A stretch of 64,000 bases of DNA, taken from assembly GCA_019054805.1 (NCBI GenBank), contig JAHQIY010000005.1, forward strand, positions 4,137,501-4,201,500, in the 5' to 3' direction. Below the pieces are notes generated by a model. That model ran no database searches. It was not told where the DNA came from and saw only the letters and a list, made by a program, of their open reading frames with translations. Of the stretch, positions 25,001 to 34,667 are shown piece after piece (positions within the stretch are counted from its first letter, which is position 1; the number at the start of each line of letters is the position of its first letter). Source of the DNA: Brachionus manjavacas (taxonomy: Eukaryota > Rotifera > Eurotatoria > Ploima > Brachionidae). The position numbers and the translations under genes are program-made.

Positions 25001-28000
25001 CATTTGTAGACAATGTCTGGCAAATCAATTTCTCTGAGCAGAAAAACTGACTGAGATTTTTGACACTGTTTAATTACTTCATTTAAATTAAGATTTTCAA
25101 TATCTGAATCCGAATTTAGAATAGAGATCAAGTTGCTTAGAAATGAGTATTCTTTTTCAAAATTTGGTCTATGAATCTCAGCTAAACAGTGAATACAGAT
25201 TAGATTTTTTTCCTCACGCAGAATATTAAAAGGTAGAGAAGTATTGTCCATGATCAGTTCTGGCTTACGATCAGACAAATACTGCTCGAATAAATTGCTC
25301 ACTTCATTTAGCGCCGGTTTGTCATTCTTTTCCTTATTCAACTTAAAAATTGAAAAAGCTTTGAGAAACAAAAGGTCTTTCATGTTGACCATAAGATTTT
25401 CAAATTGTGAAATTATTTCCAAAATGTCGGCAAATTTGCTCAGATGAAACATAGACCAAAGTTTATAGTGTAAAATTTTGTAAAATGTTTGCTGAAGCCT
25501 TGGTAATAGAGTGAAATTTTCGAATTGAATCAAATCCTTGGTAACAAAATTGAGAATTGGTTTTTGGAAAAGAGCGAGAAATTCAGTAGCTTTTCGCGAG
25601 GCTATCTTATAGTTTTCCACTGCTGATTCCTGATTTCCAACACTTAAATAATAATTGCCAAGATAAAACGGAATTTTAACCAGGTACTCTTCAATTTTTT
25701 CTTTCAATTCTTCATCATAGTTTTGGGTTTTGTCAAAGCTTTTCAAAAATTCAGACGCCTTGACAAGACTGCCCGCCTCGAATAGCACACATGCCAAGCG
25801 AAACTTTGATTCCTCATAAAATTTACTCTCTTTTTTCACATATTGCAAGTGATTAATGGCTTTTGAGCGGTCTGTGTCACTATTTTTGCCAAGATTGATC
25901 ATCGATAGTGCCAAATAGAAGTGGACATCGCTCAATTTTAGGTCATCGTGTTTAAAAAATTTTTGCTCCAGAATAGACTCAAATTGATCTAGTGAAACTT
26001 GGTAATTACCGGCAAGATAATTAATAATCGCTTCTTGGTACTCTAAATTTTCGTTATCTATCAAAAATAGATCATCATCATGAGCTGTTAAGTTAGATAG
26101 CTCGTCTCTAACACCTCTAAGCGTATCCATTGAATTTAAAAAAATTTTCGAGTCAGTCTTGTCCGGGTAGTTTAAGTAAATTACAGATTTTATGTATTTG
26201 AGGTTGAGAATTTTATTCTTGCTCGGACTTTGATTTGTAGTTTTAGATATGGTGAAAAAATTTTGAATAGACTTAATGGCATCGTCACAGTAAGCTTTGG
26301 TCTCGTCTGAATTTAAGTTTTCTGTGATTATTATCTTGTAGAGACACATGGCTTGGACATAATAAAAGAAAATATTTTGAGGAAAATTTGTGATGCATTG
26401 GCCTGTCAAAAATTTTTTAAGCTCGTCAAATTCGGCCAAATAATACAAAGAAAGAGATTTTTTCTCTAGAGCTTCGATCACTGTCGGATTGAAATTTTTA
26501 AAGTCAAAGTTGTATTCGCACAAAAATTGATTACAAACTTCCAGTGTGAAAGAAAAGTATTCGTTCCATTTTCCATGCGAATTTGATTTAAAGTAATCAA
26601 TAGCTAGTTTATAATTTGATTCAATCAAGTAGTGAGTCAATTCAGATAGCTCCTCTTTGTCTTTGTGGTCAACTGATATTTCCTTGAATTTTTTGATGGC
26701 TCGGACAAAGTCGGGTTCTTTCTTGTTGCATAAACATATTCCAATAAAGTACCTGGCTAATTCTATTTTGGGCACTTGTTTGGGCAAGTCGTCATCACTT
26801 GGTTTATACTTGTTGAAGTATTCGGTGGCATTTTTGTAGTCTTCAAGCCTGTATTTTGAATACCCGAGGTAAAAATTCACCTCATTTGCCTTTTTCTCAT
26901 TTTTTAGCTTAAAAGTTTTTACCAAAGCAAAAAGCATTTCGAACGATTTTTCAAACATGTCTATGTCGTTTAGATAAATACCCAAATAATAGATCAAATC
27001 ATATACATCAAATTCTCTGAAAGCAGGAAACTTTTTGCTCAATTCGTCGATTTGAGACCGCTTGAGACACTCGTTGACCATTTGCTTCACATCTGAAGCA
27101 TCCGAAAGCTTTTCGGGATTTTTGTAGTACAAAATTTCTATCAAAATTCTTATGCCATCTTCATATCGGGAATAATATTTGGTAGTCAGAACACTTGCCA
27201 AATAAAATTTGCTGGTAAGTTTAAGTTCAAGATCGAAATTTTTGAAAAATTCTCTCAATAAACTATGATTTTCATCTTTTTCTATTGAAATAATGTGCTC
27301 CAAAAAATATTTATAAGCAGTTTCCAAGTAGGTGTCCGATTTGAACTTAAAGAATAGAACCATTGAAGACATGGCAAATAGGAACATGAAGTCCGAGTAT
27401 TTTTCGTGTGTGGGAAAAAGTTTCTCTTTTAAGAAAGAATACAATTGTTCGAACTTTTCAGCGTAGTACAGACACCAAGTGCGAATGACCAAAATTTCAA
27501 AATATACTTTGTCCAGCTGGCTAAAATTTTTTCCCTCCAAAAGAGAGTCGGCTTTTTCTATTAGCTTCAAAAGCGAATTGTGTGAGTTAATGGTTTTTTT
27601 GAGTATGTCAGGCTTAGCCAAATGAAACAAAGTTTTTACAGTGTAGTAGTTTAGATCATCCCTGGAGTCAAAATCGCAAAAATCTTTATCTTCCAATGGT
27701 CTAAATTGACTCAATGCGAGATCAAATTTTTTTTTCTTATACTGTATTAGGCCTATTTGAACGCGACTCTCATTAAAATAGTTATACCTACGCTTTACAC
27801 TTTGAAAGTATTCCAATGCCTTGTCCCAAGTTTCCTCTTTATTCTGGTATATTAGTCCAAGATGGAAATTAATTCCATTTAACACATTTAGCTTGTTTTT
27901 TTGGCCAATTTTAACCGATTGGTCACTCATTGAGCTTTGAGAGCTGGTCATCGAATTCTCGTTTAGGCTAGAATTTAATTCTTTCAACAACTCCTTACTC

Positions 28001-31000
28001 TCTTCTATTAAATTTAGGCTGTAAAACACGATAGCTTTAAGAAAATCTAGTTCTACTCGGCTAAATTCTTCTATATCAATCTTGATCTCTAGTTTTTCTA
28101 GTTGAGTTTTTTCCGAATGATCCAAATTGACCGGTTTATTAAATGCTTCGACCAATTTGATCATGTCGTATGACTTGGAATGTTTTGATGTTAGCTGAGC
28201 AATCAAACCAAGATAATAGTATGAATTAATTACTTTTAATTCGTATTCATCATTATTTAAATTTTTGATTGTTTCTAGAAATTTTTTAAAATAATCCTCA
28301 CTAATGCCCAAGTAATTAGTGCGGTCTTGATCAGAAAGAGAAAATTTTATTTTCAAAAATTGTCTAATCTTAGCCAGGGCACAATAGTAAAGGTACTCAA
28401 ATGATTCTGGAAAAGCTTGGAGAGCAGCAATGCTTTTATTGAATACTTTTTCGAAATCAAAATTCACCTTGTAGTCAATTAAAATTGAATAGAAAGTTTT
28501 TGTGCTGGACATATTGGCAATTTTATCCAGACTACTATTCGAGACCAATTGATCAAATTGCTCTAAATAAGAATTTAATTTTGACTTGATCAAAGCTTGA
28601 CTTGATTTGGAAGATTTCAAAATTAAAAAGAACAAACATTTTAATTTTAAATATTGAAAATTTCCACTATCCTCTTGCAAAAAATCATCAGGTAGCTCAC
28701 TAAATTGACTCAATGAGTTGCTATAATCTTCCAAATTGTAGAAGGACACGCCAGTGTAGTAAATCACTTGATTTCGCTTATCTTCAGAGCGTAGATTGAC
28801 TATTTTTTTCAAATTTTTCAAGGCTTTTTTGTACTCTTTGTTCTTGATTAGACTCCGTGCGAGAACTAGTTTGCACTCATCGGTGTAAAAAGCCTTCATT
28901 TTGGGGTCTTTGTCGACCATGTTTAGAATCGAATCGAGCAAATAGGTGGTCTTGGTATAATCATCTAGGTACAAATAGGACAAAGATTTATTGTAAAGTA
29001 AATCACACTCGTTAAATATGTCATGAGTGAGGAGTCTGTATTTGTTTGGCTCTGGCTTAGTTGCTTGGTTCATTTTGGACGAGTCAAAGTATTCAATTGA
29101 TTTTTTGTAGTTTTTTAAATCTTGATTCATCATTGCTAAAAAGTAGTATGCATTGCTGACCATTTGATTATTGTCCAGAGACTCTTTAGATTTAAACTCA
29201 TCTATAAAAATGTCCAAGTGTTTGATGGACTCGCCAAAGAGCTTGAGTCGGTAGGCGATCATGCCTGCGTAGTAGCGGAAAATTTTCAATTGTTCTAAAT
29301 TTTCAATTGCTTCGTTGGCTATTTGGTAAGCATTTGTATAATTCTGGTCAATCAAGTAGCTTATTAAAATTCTAAAATAATAATATTTTTCATTTTTTAT
29401 TTCACATTTTTCTATCTCTTGGTTAAATTTGTTCATTAAAACTTTTAAATCGTCGTCTTTGTTGTCCAACCAAGCCTTAATTGTCAAAAAAACCAGGCAT
29501 TTGAGCTTAAAAATTGCACAGTCATATTTTGGATGAATGCTTGTCTTAAAAGAGTGTGGTATTTCCTCCAAATCTTTGAGTGCGTCCATTATGAGATCAT
29601 AGTCCTTGTTGGCATCCAGTTTGTACAATGACAGAGCGTGATAAAAGTTTATCTCATGCTGAATTTCACTATCTTCTATGCATAAATTTTCCAATAGTGT
29701 TCTGGCGTGTTTGTAATCGTTGTTGGTAAAGTTGAGAATTCCATTTATGAAAATTACATCTTCTGTGCAAAAGGCCAATTTTGGTTTCAGTTGCTTCAAT
29801 TGAGTGTAGCTTGATTTTAAAATCTTGCCACATTCCGCAAAATTTTTAGTCCTAAAAAAACACAGCAAAATAAAGTAAATGACTTCAAATTCATCAAATT
29901 CAGGCCTATCTAAATGCACGTCGGCCTCCTTGCTTTTGTTAAAAATATCCAAAATGTTCTCAAAATTTTTCAGTGCCAGTTGCGGACTGATGCTTTTTTG
30001 TCTCAGATGAAGAACATTTTTGTAAAAAGAGGCCATCATGTTTTGCTGTTGGCTCATAAATTCCCTACTTAGCAAAGCATTCGATTTTCCATAATCCTTA
30101 AGATTGAAATAAGAAATTCCAGTGAACAAAGTGGCACGGCAAACAATTGACTTTTCTTCATCGGGATCAGTTTGAAAATCGTTATTGGCAAACAAATCAA
30201 TGCCCAATTTGGGACACGCCGTATTGCTCAATACAACAAGCTCGCTGTCCAACTTGTTCCGATGTAAATTCTCAATTAGATTTGAGAATATTTGCAAATA
30301 AGTAAGTCTTTCTTTCTGATGGGTGACTTTTTTGTTCTTAAGCAGCATTTCAAAGAATAATTCTTTGGCTTTGGAAAACGATTCATAGGACACATTAACC
30401 AAGCATTGGGTTTTGGCAGACAGTTTTTGATTTATTTGCGGATTGTTTACAATAAATTTTGTTATTTTATTTCTGTAAAAGTCCAGATAGTCTTTGGGGG
30501 TCGAGTATCTTCGTTGTATGTCGAAAATATTTTGGATGTAGGGCTCGGCGCGACCAGTGTCCAATCTCAGGTAAATGAGCGCCAAGTAAGACATGACTCC
30601 TATGTTTTCGGGCTCAAGACGTTCCGCCTTTTTCAGTGTATTCAGCGAATTCTCAAAATCAAAGTTGTCATATTTCACAATGGCTTTCAGCAAAAGGTAA
30701 TTAACACACTTTAAGTCAAAATACAAATGATAGTCTATTTTGGCATAAATGTTGATTTTTTTCACGTCCATGACGTGTTTGTTATGCTGGAGCAGATTTT
30801 TTTCCTTGACCAATTTTGGCATTGAATCGAACAATTTGCCATAATTAAACCAGTCCGCATGCTTTAACTCATTTTTGATGTCATAGTCAAAAAATTGATT
30901 TAAGAATAAACTTTTAGATCCACTCTTCCACTCCTTGGAAATAATGTGACCCAATTGCTCCATAGCTTGTTCTTTTTTGTTAACTTTGGCGTAGGCTACG

Positions 31001-32331
31001 GCCAAAAAGTATCTCAATTTGGCGCTATTGTCCGGAATGAGAATTAAAACACGCTTGAGCAATTCGATCGAACTGGCCAAGTCTTCTTTTCTCAGAATCA
31101 GTAGATTTTTTATTAAGTAAAAATTCGAGTTTAGCCTATTTAACTCAATGGCTTTGTCAATGTATTTTTGGCACTTGGAGTCCTTGTTCAATCGCAAACA
31201 GTTTAGACTCATTAGATACAAATAGTTGCCTATTTTGTAAGTGTCCAACGAGTCTGTGTGAAATCGGAATTCGACTAGTGGTAGTTGAAACTGATTTTCC
31301 AGATCATCCGAGTTTTGGTAGGTTTTCAAAATGCTCATTATGCTTGAATAGTAATCGAGGCGTTCTATGTGCTGGTTTAGCTCATTATTGTCGCTATCTG
31401 TGACCAGAGCGATACAGTTGTCTAGCTTTTCCAGCACTTGGTCGCAATGTTGCGGGTCACTTAAGATCAATTCAAAAGCCTGAATAAGAGAATTTGTGAT
31501 ATAGACTTCTTCTTTTATGCGCTTGTTGGCATAGAGGCTGAGTATGCGGTCATTGATGCGTGACAAGCCGGCCTGATCTCTCATCTCAAAGTAGTTCATT
31601 GCGATTAGCTCGAACACTCGCGACAAGTGCTGGATTTTGAGCGTTTTTTCGCAATAGATGAGCGATGAGTCAAAGTCTGAAAGCATAAAATAGCACAGAG
31701 CAATGTGGTAATAGCACAAATAAAAATTTGAGTCCTCAGAGACAATCTTGTGAAATTGTTCAATGGCTAGATCGTACTTTTTCTTGAACATGTTTATGGA
31801 TGCAAGGCAAAATTTGGCCAATATGTGGTCGCGGTTAAGTCTTAGCAGCTTGTCGAAATTTACCTGACTCTGATCGAAACGATTTAGCAAAAAATTTCTC
31901 ATTCCTAGGAGAAAAATGGCCTTTTGACTAGTGGGATTGATGTTTAGAGACAACTGGAGTTGTACTTCGGAGTTGGTGTATTGGTTTTTGGCAAAATAGA
32001 CATGACCGCGCAAAATGGAGGCCTGTTCGGGTGAGACATCGTTCAGTTTGTTCAAATAGTAGTTAGTGTGGTTGAATTTTTTCATTTCGATCAGAACATG
32101 TATCACTTGCTCGTAAGATGGCACGTGCTTGGGATCGCTCAAGATGGCATGGTGAAAATAATGGAAAGCTTTTTCCAGCTGCTTTTTCTTGCGCAATTGA
32201 ACCGCGCCATGGTAGTACCGGTCCCTAAGCTCGACCCAGTTAGCAATCGAGTTGATCTTGAATGAATCGTCACAGTCACAAAGACGCCCAAGGTCTTTGG
32301 ACAGCTCTTTCGAGTCGTTCGAATCGCTCAT
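22021..32331 (-). CDS. Giant intronless TPR-repeat protein with C-terminal TIR-like domain (3,436 aa)
   Basis: One uninterrupted ORF. The ATG at 32331 is directly preceded by an in-frame TAA, which fixes the start of this frame. From residue 35 or so to about 3,200 the chain is helical repeats of TPR type, with recurring pairs such as AFHYFHHAILSDPKHVPSY, FYLCYYHIALCYFMLSDFD and KIGICYFYLEKYADCLEIL. Lengths vary, so many repeats are degenerate. The last 160 residues resemble a TIR fold: RIYLSFNVGSKEKVFAIYNF (strand A and helix A), LKCYLSKENFSV, ALEKSDIFVNFLTPDYDASE, then GQFETRQAV, where Glu 3348 falls at the place of the catalytic Glu of NAD-cleaving TIRs, then EIFPIVLQYP. TPRs are protein-binding scaffolds, and TIR domains either signal by self-assembly or cleave NAD+. 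A sensor with a TIR effector is inferred, not shown. No signal peptide or membrane segment was seen. It has no introns, although its neighbours have many. Confidence 0.9.
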   Translation of the reverse strand: MSDSNDSKELSKDLGRLCDCDDSFKINSIANWVELRDRYYHGAVQLRKKKQLEKAFHYFHHAILSDPKHVPSYEQVIHVLIEMKKFNHTNYYLNKLNDVSPEQASILRGHVYFAKNQYTNSEVQLQLSLNINPTSQKAIFLLGMRNFLLNRFDQSQVNFDKLLRLNRDHILAKFCLASINMFKKKYDLAIEQFHKIVSEDSNFYLCYYHIALCYFMLSDFDSSLIYCEKTLKIQHLSRVFELIAMNYFEMRDQAGLSRINDRILSLYANKRIKEEVYITNSLIQAFELILSDPQHCDQVLEKLDNCIALVTDSDNNELNQHIERLDYYSSIMSILKTYQNSDDLENQFQLPLVEFRFHTDSLDTYKIGNYLYLMSLNCLRLNKDSKCQKYIDKAIELNRLNSNFYLIKNLLILRKEDLASSIELLKRVLILIPDNSAKLRYFLAVAYAKVNKKEQAMEQLGHIISKEWKSGSKSLFLNQFFDYDIKNELKHADWFNYGKLFDSMPKLVKEKNLLQHNKHVMDVKKINIYAKIDYHLYFDLKCVNYLLLKAIVKYDNFDFENSLNTLKKAERLEPENIGVMSYLALIYLRLDTGRAEPYIQNIFDIQRRYSTPKDYLDFYRNKITKFIVNNPQINQKLSAKTQCLVNVSYESFSKAKELFFEMLLKNKKVTHQKERLTYLQIFSNLIENLHRNKLDSELVVLSNTACPKLGIDLFANNDFQTDPDEEKSIVCRATLFTGISYFNLKDYGKSNALLSREFMSQQQNMMASFYKNVLHLRQKSISPQLALKNFENILDIFNKSKEADVHLDRPEFDEFEVIYFILLCFFRTKNFAECGKILKSSYTQLKQLKPKLAFCTEDVIFINGILNFTNNDYKHARTLLENLCIEDSEIQHEINFYHALSLYKLDANKDYDLIMDALKDLEEIPHSFKTSIHPKYDCAIFKLKCLVFLTIKAWLDNKDDDLKVLMNKFNQEIEKCEIKNEKYYYFRILISYLIDQNYTNAYQIANEAIENLEQLKIFRYYAGMIAYRLKLFGESIKHLDIFIDEFKSKESLDNNQMVSNAYYFLAMMNQDLKNYKKSIEYFDSSKMNQATKPEPNKYRLLTHDIFNECDLLYNKSLSYLYLDDYTKTTYLLDSILNMVDKDPKMKAFYTDECKLVLARSLIKNKEYKKALKNLKKIVNLRSEDKRNQVIYYTGVSFYNLEDYSNSLSQFSELPDDFLQEDSGNFQYLKLKCLFFLILKSSKSSQALIKSKLNSYLEQFDQLVSNSSLDKIANMSSTKTFYSILIDYKVNFDFEKVFNKSIAALQAFPESFEYLYYCALAKIRQFLKIKFSLSDQDRTNYLGISEDYFKKFLETIKNLNNDEYELKVINSYYYLGLIAQLTSKHSKSYDMIKLVEAFNKPVNLDHSEKTQLEKLEIKIDIEEFSRVELDFLKAIVFYSLNLIEESKELLKELNSSLNENSMTSSQSSMSDQSVKIGQKNKLNVLNGINFHLGLIYQNKEETWDKALEYFQSVKRRYNYFNESRVQIGLIQYKKKKFDLALSQFRPLEDKDFCDFDSRDDLNYYTVKTLFHLAKPDILKKTINSHNSLLKLIEKADSLLEGKNFSQLDKVYFEILVIRTWCLYYAEKFEQLYSFLKEKLFPTHEKYSDFMFLFAMSSMVLFFKFKSDTYLETAYKYFLEHIISIEKDENHSLLREFFKNFDLELKLTSKFYLASVLTTKYYSRYEDGIRILIEILYYKNPEKLSDASDVKQMVNECLKRSQIDELSKKFPAFREFDVYDLIYYLGIYLNDIDMFEKSFEMLFALVKTFKLKNEKKANEVNFYLGYSKYRLEDYKNATEYFNKYKPSDDDLPKQVPKIELARYFIGICLCNKKEPDFVRAIKKFKEISVDHKDKEELSELTHYLIESNYKLAIDYFKSNSHGKWNEYFSFTLEVCNQFLCEYNFDFKNFNPTVIEALEKKSLSLYYLAEFDELKKFLTGQCITNFPQNIFFYYVQAMCLYKIIITENLNSDETKAYCDDAIKSIQNFFTISKTTNQSPSKNKILNLKYIKSVIYLNYPDKTDSKIFLNSMDTLRGVRDELSNLTAHDDDLFLIDNENLEYQEAIINYLAGNYQVSLDQFESILEQKFFKHDDLKLSDVHFYLALSMINLGKNSDTDRSKAINHLQYVKKESKFYEESKFRLACVLFEAGSLVKASEFLKSFDKTQNYDEELKEKIEEYLVKIPFYLGNYYLSVGNQESAVENYKIASRKATEFLALFQKPILNFVTKDLIQFENFTLLPRLQQTFYKILHYKLWSMFHLSKFADILEIISQFENLMVNMKDLLFLKAFSIFKLNKEKNDKPALNEVSNLFEQYLSDRKPELIMDNTSLPFNILREEKNLICIHCLAEIHRPNFEKEYSFLSNLISILNSDSDIENLNLNEVIKQCQKSQSVFLLREIDLPDIVYKWLSAFNMVFSKSLEYQKIRLKYAEIVDELDQSANFFNQNQKENLVYFYGKAIYENLKQVTDQEEITSLKSEFEALTDKFKKIKFTSEYYAESLMLQGLFYYRLNQVALLEKSIYFFEKILASKFKNDPQNSEEADYLLVKCYAKKILSNPATDMLSPDYIKFNELFERLRQNSSPRLKEFVMLKKLKIDLSVIKFKNEKSLENSINVAKEAASLFGSNYEILFYKAKILYLSSNNAKGDLSKFMINCNEDSYPQAKEHLQEAYYYMFKTELYLLDNDEPQERAGIQSYMTKFVNKLENSLTSSVSENINLDNVNFDIAIYHFKREEYKSCIMQLLKVQDASQAFSYSSADNNLSEYFFMMGVSYMNLDKDETALENLKKVHSNSRFYEKSILCLLSIYYRLENYDHILKTYPLVVMNMPNYALSDYISDYQAYIISSLFWLNFNDLEKLSAQIEQIEYLCLVKDNMYQFYKSLIKLWTGVSKEISSDQVQFSENKIVNTPNGQVYKFIDYKFVSKGAFSSTKEVYFINGVVLYSLKKYDQASNLLDKFASSGSSNKKCLILSKFYQAHADFYTLRQKINELREDLKKTYENKFRSIIETIRGEIMTSDCFKENEKQLSLLLGNIYFDLTILSNSKSDAEKSLEHFNEYFESDFENHPKYSFKIGICYFYLEKYADCLEILEKIRPQNVLLKFYLGLCYKAMDMLDKALEQFSHIIDGFTEVPEAVAKKISSVYYQRGLIYMSQTDFEKALADFLKQISLNRGHILAYKKSIECVQILTRSEENSEEPKTYLDMRNLAIFHAQLVFGLEDERHKWLPILREMIDKGLMKDIEANRIYLSFNVGSKEKVFAIYNFLTKFGLKCYLSKENFSVALNDKQEDLTALEKSDIFVNFLTPDYDASEIGQFETRQAVDNNLEIFPIVLQYPTIYINELKSEKRAEFSLKYFKNINAIILKEDGLEFFDMTTLGKFDEESLFNNPSLAHLIILIIDFIFSD
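22120..22510 (-). other. TIR-like domain at the C-terminus of the TPR giant (about residues 3274-3404)
   Basis: Order of elements seen: hydrophobic strand IYLSF, helix, strand LKCYLSK, DLTALEKSDIFVNFLTPDY (typical 'aI.kSd..v..lSp.Y' TIR core), ASEIGQFETRQAV (Glu helix), and strand IFPIVLQYP. The BB-loop is short, and the usual D-D at its end is replaced by SKENFSV. The assignment rests on eye alignment only. The Glu codon is at 22288-22290. Confidence 0.68.
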
Positions 32332-33767
32332 TTAGACTAACTAATCTAAGTCCTTTGTTAAAGTGCGATTTATCGGTTTCTAAAATTTCGAAAATTGTAA
32401 ACAAATTTACTAATTATTTAAAATTATATAATTTTCAACATTTTAATTAAGGTACTAAAATGCCATGCCAATAATTGGCTCAGCATATTTATGTTTTTGA
32501 ATCATCCGCTAGAGAACATGCAACAACGCTTTCGAAAATAAAATAATTTCTTGTTACCATGCTACCAAAATTTGAAAGGAAATTTTAAGATTTATTAAGG
32601 ATGAAAGAGAAACAAAATTAAAATTTAATTGATATCATGTAAAATTAGCTCAATGTAAATAAATAGAATACTCGCTGGGATTTTTTTTGTGTGAAACAGC
32701 CAAGAGCTTTTTGAAAATTAAAGGCAAACCATGTCCATATGTTTGAAAATGAATGCAAACTAAAAGAATTGTACAATTTAAATCACTAATGTTTTAGTGT
32801 CTTATAAATAGCATTAACTAATAAACTAAAATAAATAAAGCTTTATTTATTTACCTTGAAAACCGGCGTTAGAAACAGAATTCATAAATTTGGCAAAATT
32901 GAATCCAAAATGCAATTTTTTTTAAGACTAGCAACTGTAATTATTTAACTTTTCAAAATAGTAAATGTTTATTAAAATTAATTTTTTTTAGATTTAAATT
33001 TAAAACAAATATTTGAAACGCTTCTTTGTGATCGCTATTAAAGAATAAATTAATGGTAGAATTTTATTTAAAATGCTCAGTTTTCTAGTACAATTTTTAT
33101 TTTAAAATTTTTAGCTTTTTCAATGCGATTATTGATTTTAAATAAAAAAAGAATTTTTTTTCGAATTTATTAAAATTTGAAGCATCAAAAGTTTCTCTGT
33201 AAATTTAAATCATTCTATTGCTATGATATTTTAATGTGTTTTTTACATGGAGGATCATGCTCACGTTTTAAGGCAAAAATTTTGTTTGAGGCTAAATCAA
33301 TTTGAGTACATTAATAGACATGTTTAGGAAAAAAAAAAAATGTTTTTTTCTTTATGTTTTAAATTTGATTTTAAAATTTAAAAAAAAATTCCTTAAAAAG
33401 AGATTTTCTAAATTTTTTGTTTGTTTTTAAAATAATAATGCTTTTAAATTAAAATCTAAATAAAAAAATTGATCGATCAGCATGTGCAATTAAATTGTGA
33501 AAATTTAGTTGATATAATTTTGGCGAGATATTGATTTTTTAAATTCTCTATAAACCATTGATTACTGATGTACTACAGTACTACTGATGATTTCAGTTCA
33601 TGTTTGAAGCATGAATTTAATTTAAATTAAAACAAAATTATTGAAATACAGATAAATTTCCGCTTTGAGAGGAACATGAATCTTCCTTATGAAAATTTGA
33701 GATAAATTACTTTTCTCTGTGGGTATAAATACCAAAATCATTAGACTATTTGTAAATTTTTTCGAAT
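32332..33767. other. AT-rich spacer, promoters of the TPR giant and the GPCR
   Basis: The two genes diverge from here. There is no coding stretch. A TATA-type word GTATAAATA lies at 33723-33731, about 40 nt before the GPCR ATG. Confidence 0.6.
33723..33731 (+). promoter_or_regulatory. Candidate TATA box of the GPCR-like gene
   Basis: GTATAAATA occurs 37 nt before the start codon at 33768. With usual TATA spacing, transcription would begin about 10-15 nt before the ATG. In such AT-rich DNA a chance match is possible. Confidence 0.35.
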
Positions 33768-34667
33768 ATGAACAATTCAGTAAGAAATGTTACATCGATC
33801 CGGATTCCAGAGCTTCTACAGCTGCAAATGATCTCATTTATATCAAAAATTGTACACCCATTTATAATCACTCCAATTTGTTCTGTTGGATTTATTTTAA
33901 ACTTAATATCCATTTTTGTTTTTGTTCGTCTATTGTCCAGCGGCACTATTTATAATATATTCTTGATCAAAACTTTATCTGATTCATTTCTTCTGTTGAT
34001 CGGTTCATTTATTTTTTATGGATCATGTACAAATTGTGCCATTAACCAAACATTAGGAGCCGTAATATATAAGCAATTCTTTTTAGGATTTTTCAATACG
34101 GTATTTTCAAGTTTTTCGGCATTTTGCGAAATTTTAATAGCAATTGACAGACTTTTGATTGTCAAAAACAAAAATATTAACTCAATATTTTATTTTATGT
34201 TTGTTTTTTTTTATTCAGTCATATGTTTCCTGATTCCAATTCCGTTTTTTTTTGCTAATTATATCAAAAATATTGGAAACTCTAGATATGTTCTTACGAG
34301 AACACAGTTTGGAACTAGCATCGAGTATACTTACTATTTAACCAGCATTTTTATTGCTTTAAATTTATTTTTATTCGTTTTTTTGGTAGCATCGAATATT
34401 ATTCTTTTATTAGAATTCAAAAAATATCTGTCCAAAAAAAGAAATTTATTACCAAAATTGATGACTACAAATGAAAGTGATAAAAGTAATGAGTCAAATA
34501 ATACTTGGAATTCAAATTGTATTCAAGGCAGAAAGCAAGCTACCACAAAACGTCACACAAAAATGGTTCTTACATTAAGTATAATATTTATTGCATCTCG
34601 GATGATTTATTCAGTGTCTACCATTTTTTCAAATATTAACAGAGTAAAAAATAAAAATAAAAAATAG
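33768..34667 (+). CDS. Rhodopsin-type (class A) GPCR-like protein, lacking TM7 (299 aa)
   Basis: Six hydrophobic helices can be placed: TM1 around IVHPFIITPICSVGFILN (with a GN-like FILNLI), TM2 around FLIKTLSDSFLLLIGSF (the D of LSD is typical), TM3 ending in IAIDRLLIV (variant of DRY), TM4 FVFFYSVICFLIPI, TM5 SIFIALNLFLFVFLVASN and TM6 after KRHTKMVLTLSIIF. Asn-x-Ser/Thr sites lie in the first 10 residues. The ORF then ends in a Lys/Asn-rich run without TM7 or an NPxxY motif. No clear downstream exon supplies TM7, although AGA|GTAAAA near 34640 is a possible donor. It is a neuropeptide-receptor-style orphan at best. Either a truncated receptor, a pseudogene, or an incomplete model. Confidence 0.7.
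   Translation: MNNSVRNVTSIRIPELLQLQMISFISKIVHPFIITPICSVGFILNLISIFVFVRLLSSGTIYNIFLIKTLSDSFLLLIGSFIFYGSCTNCAINQTLGAVIYKQFFLGFFNTVFSSFSAFCEILIAIDRLLIVKNKNINSIFYFMFVFFYSVICFLIPIPFFFANYIKNIGNSRYVLTRTQFGTSIEYTYYLTSIFIALNLFLFVFLVASNIILLLEFKKYLSKKRNLLPKLMTTNESDKSNESNNTWNSNCIQGRKQATTKRHTKMVLTLSIIFIASRMIYSVSTIFSNINRVKNKNKK

Noticed and set aside
30406-30714. ORFs on the plus strand within the giant TPR gene (22514, 25244, 26657, 30406, 32068)
   Set aside because: Antisense shadows of the long minus-strand frame.
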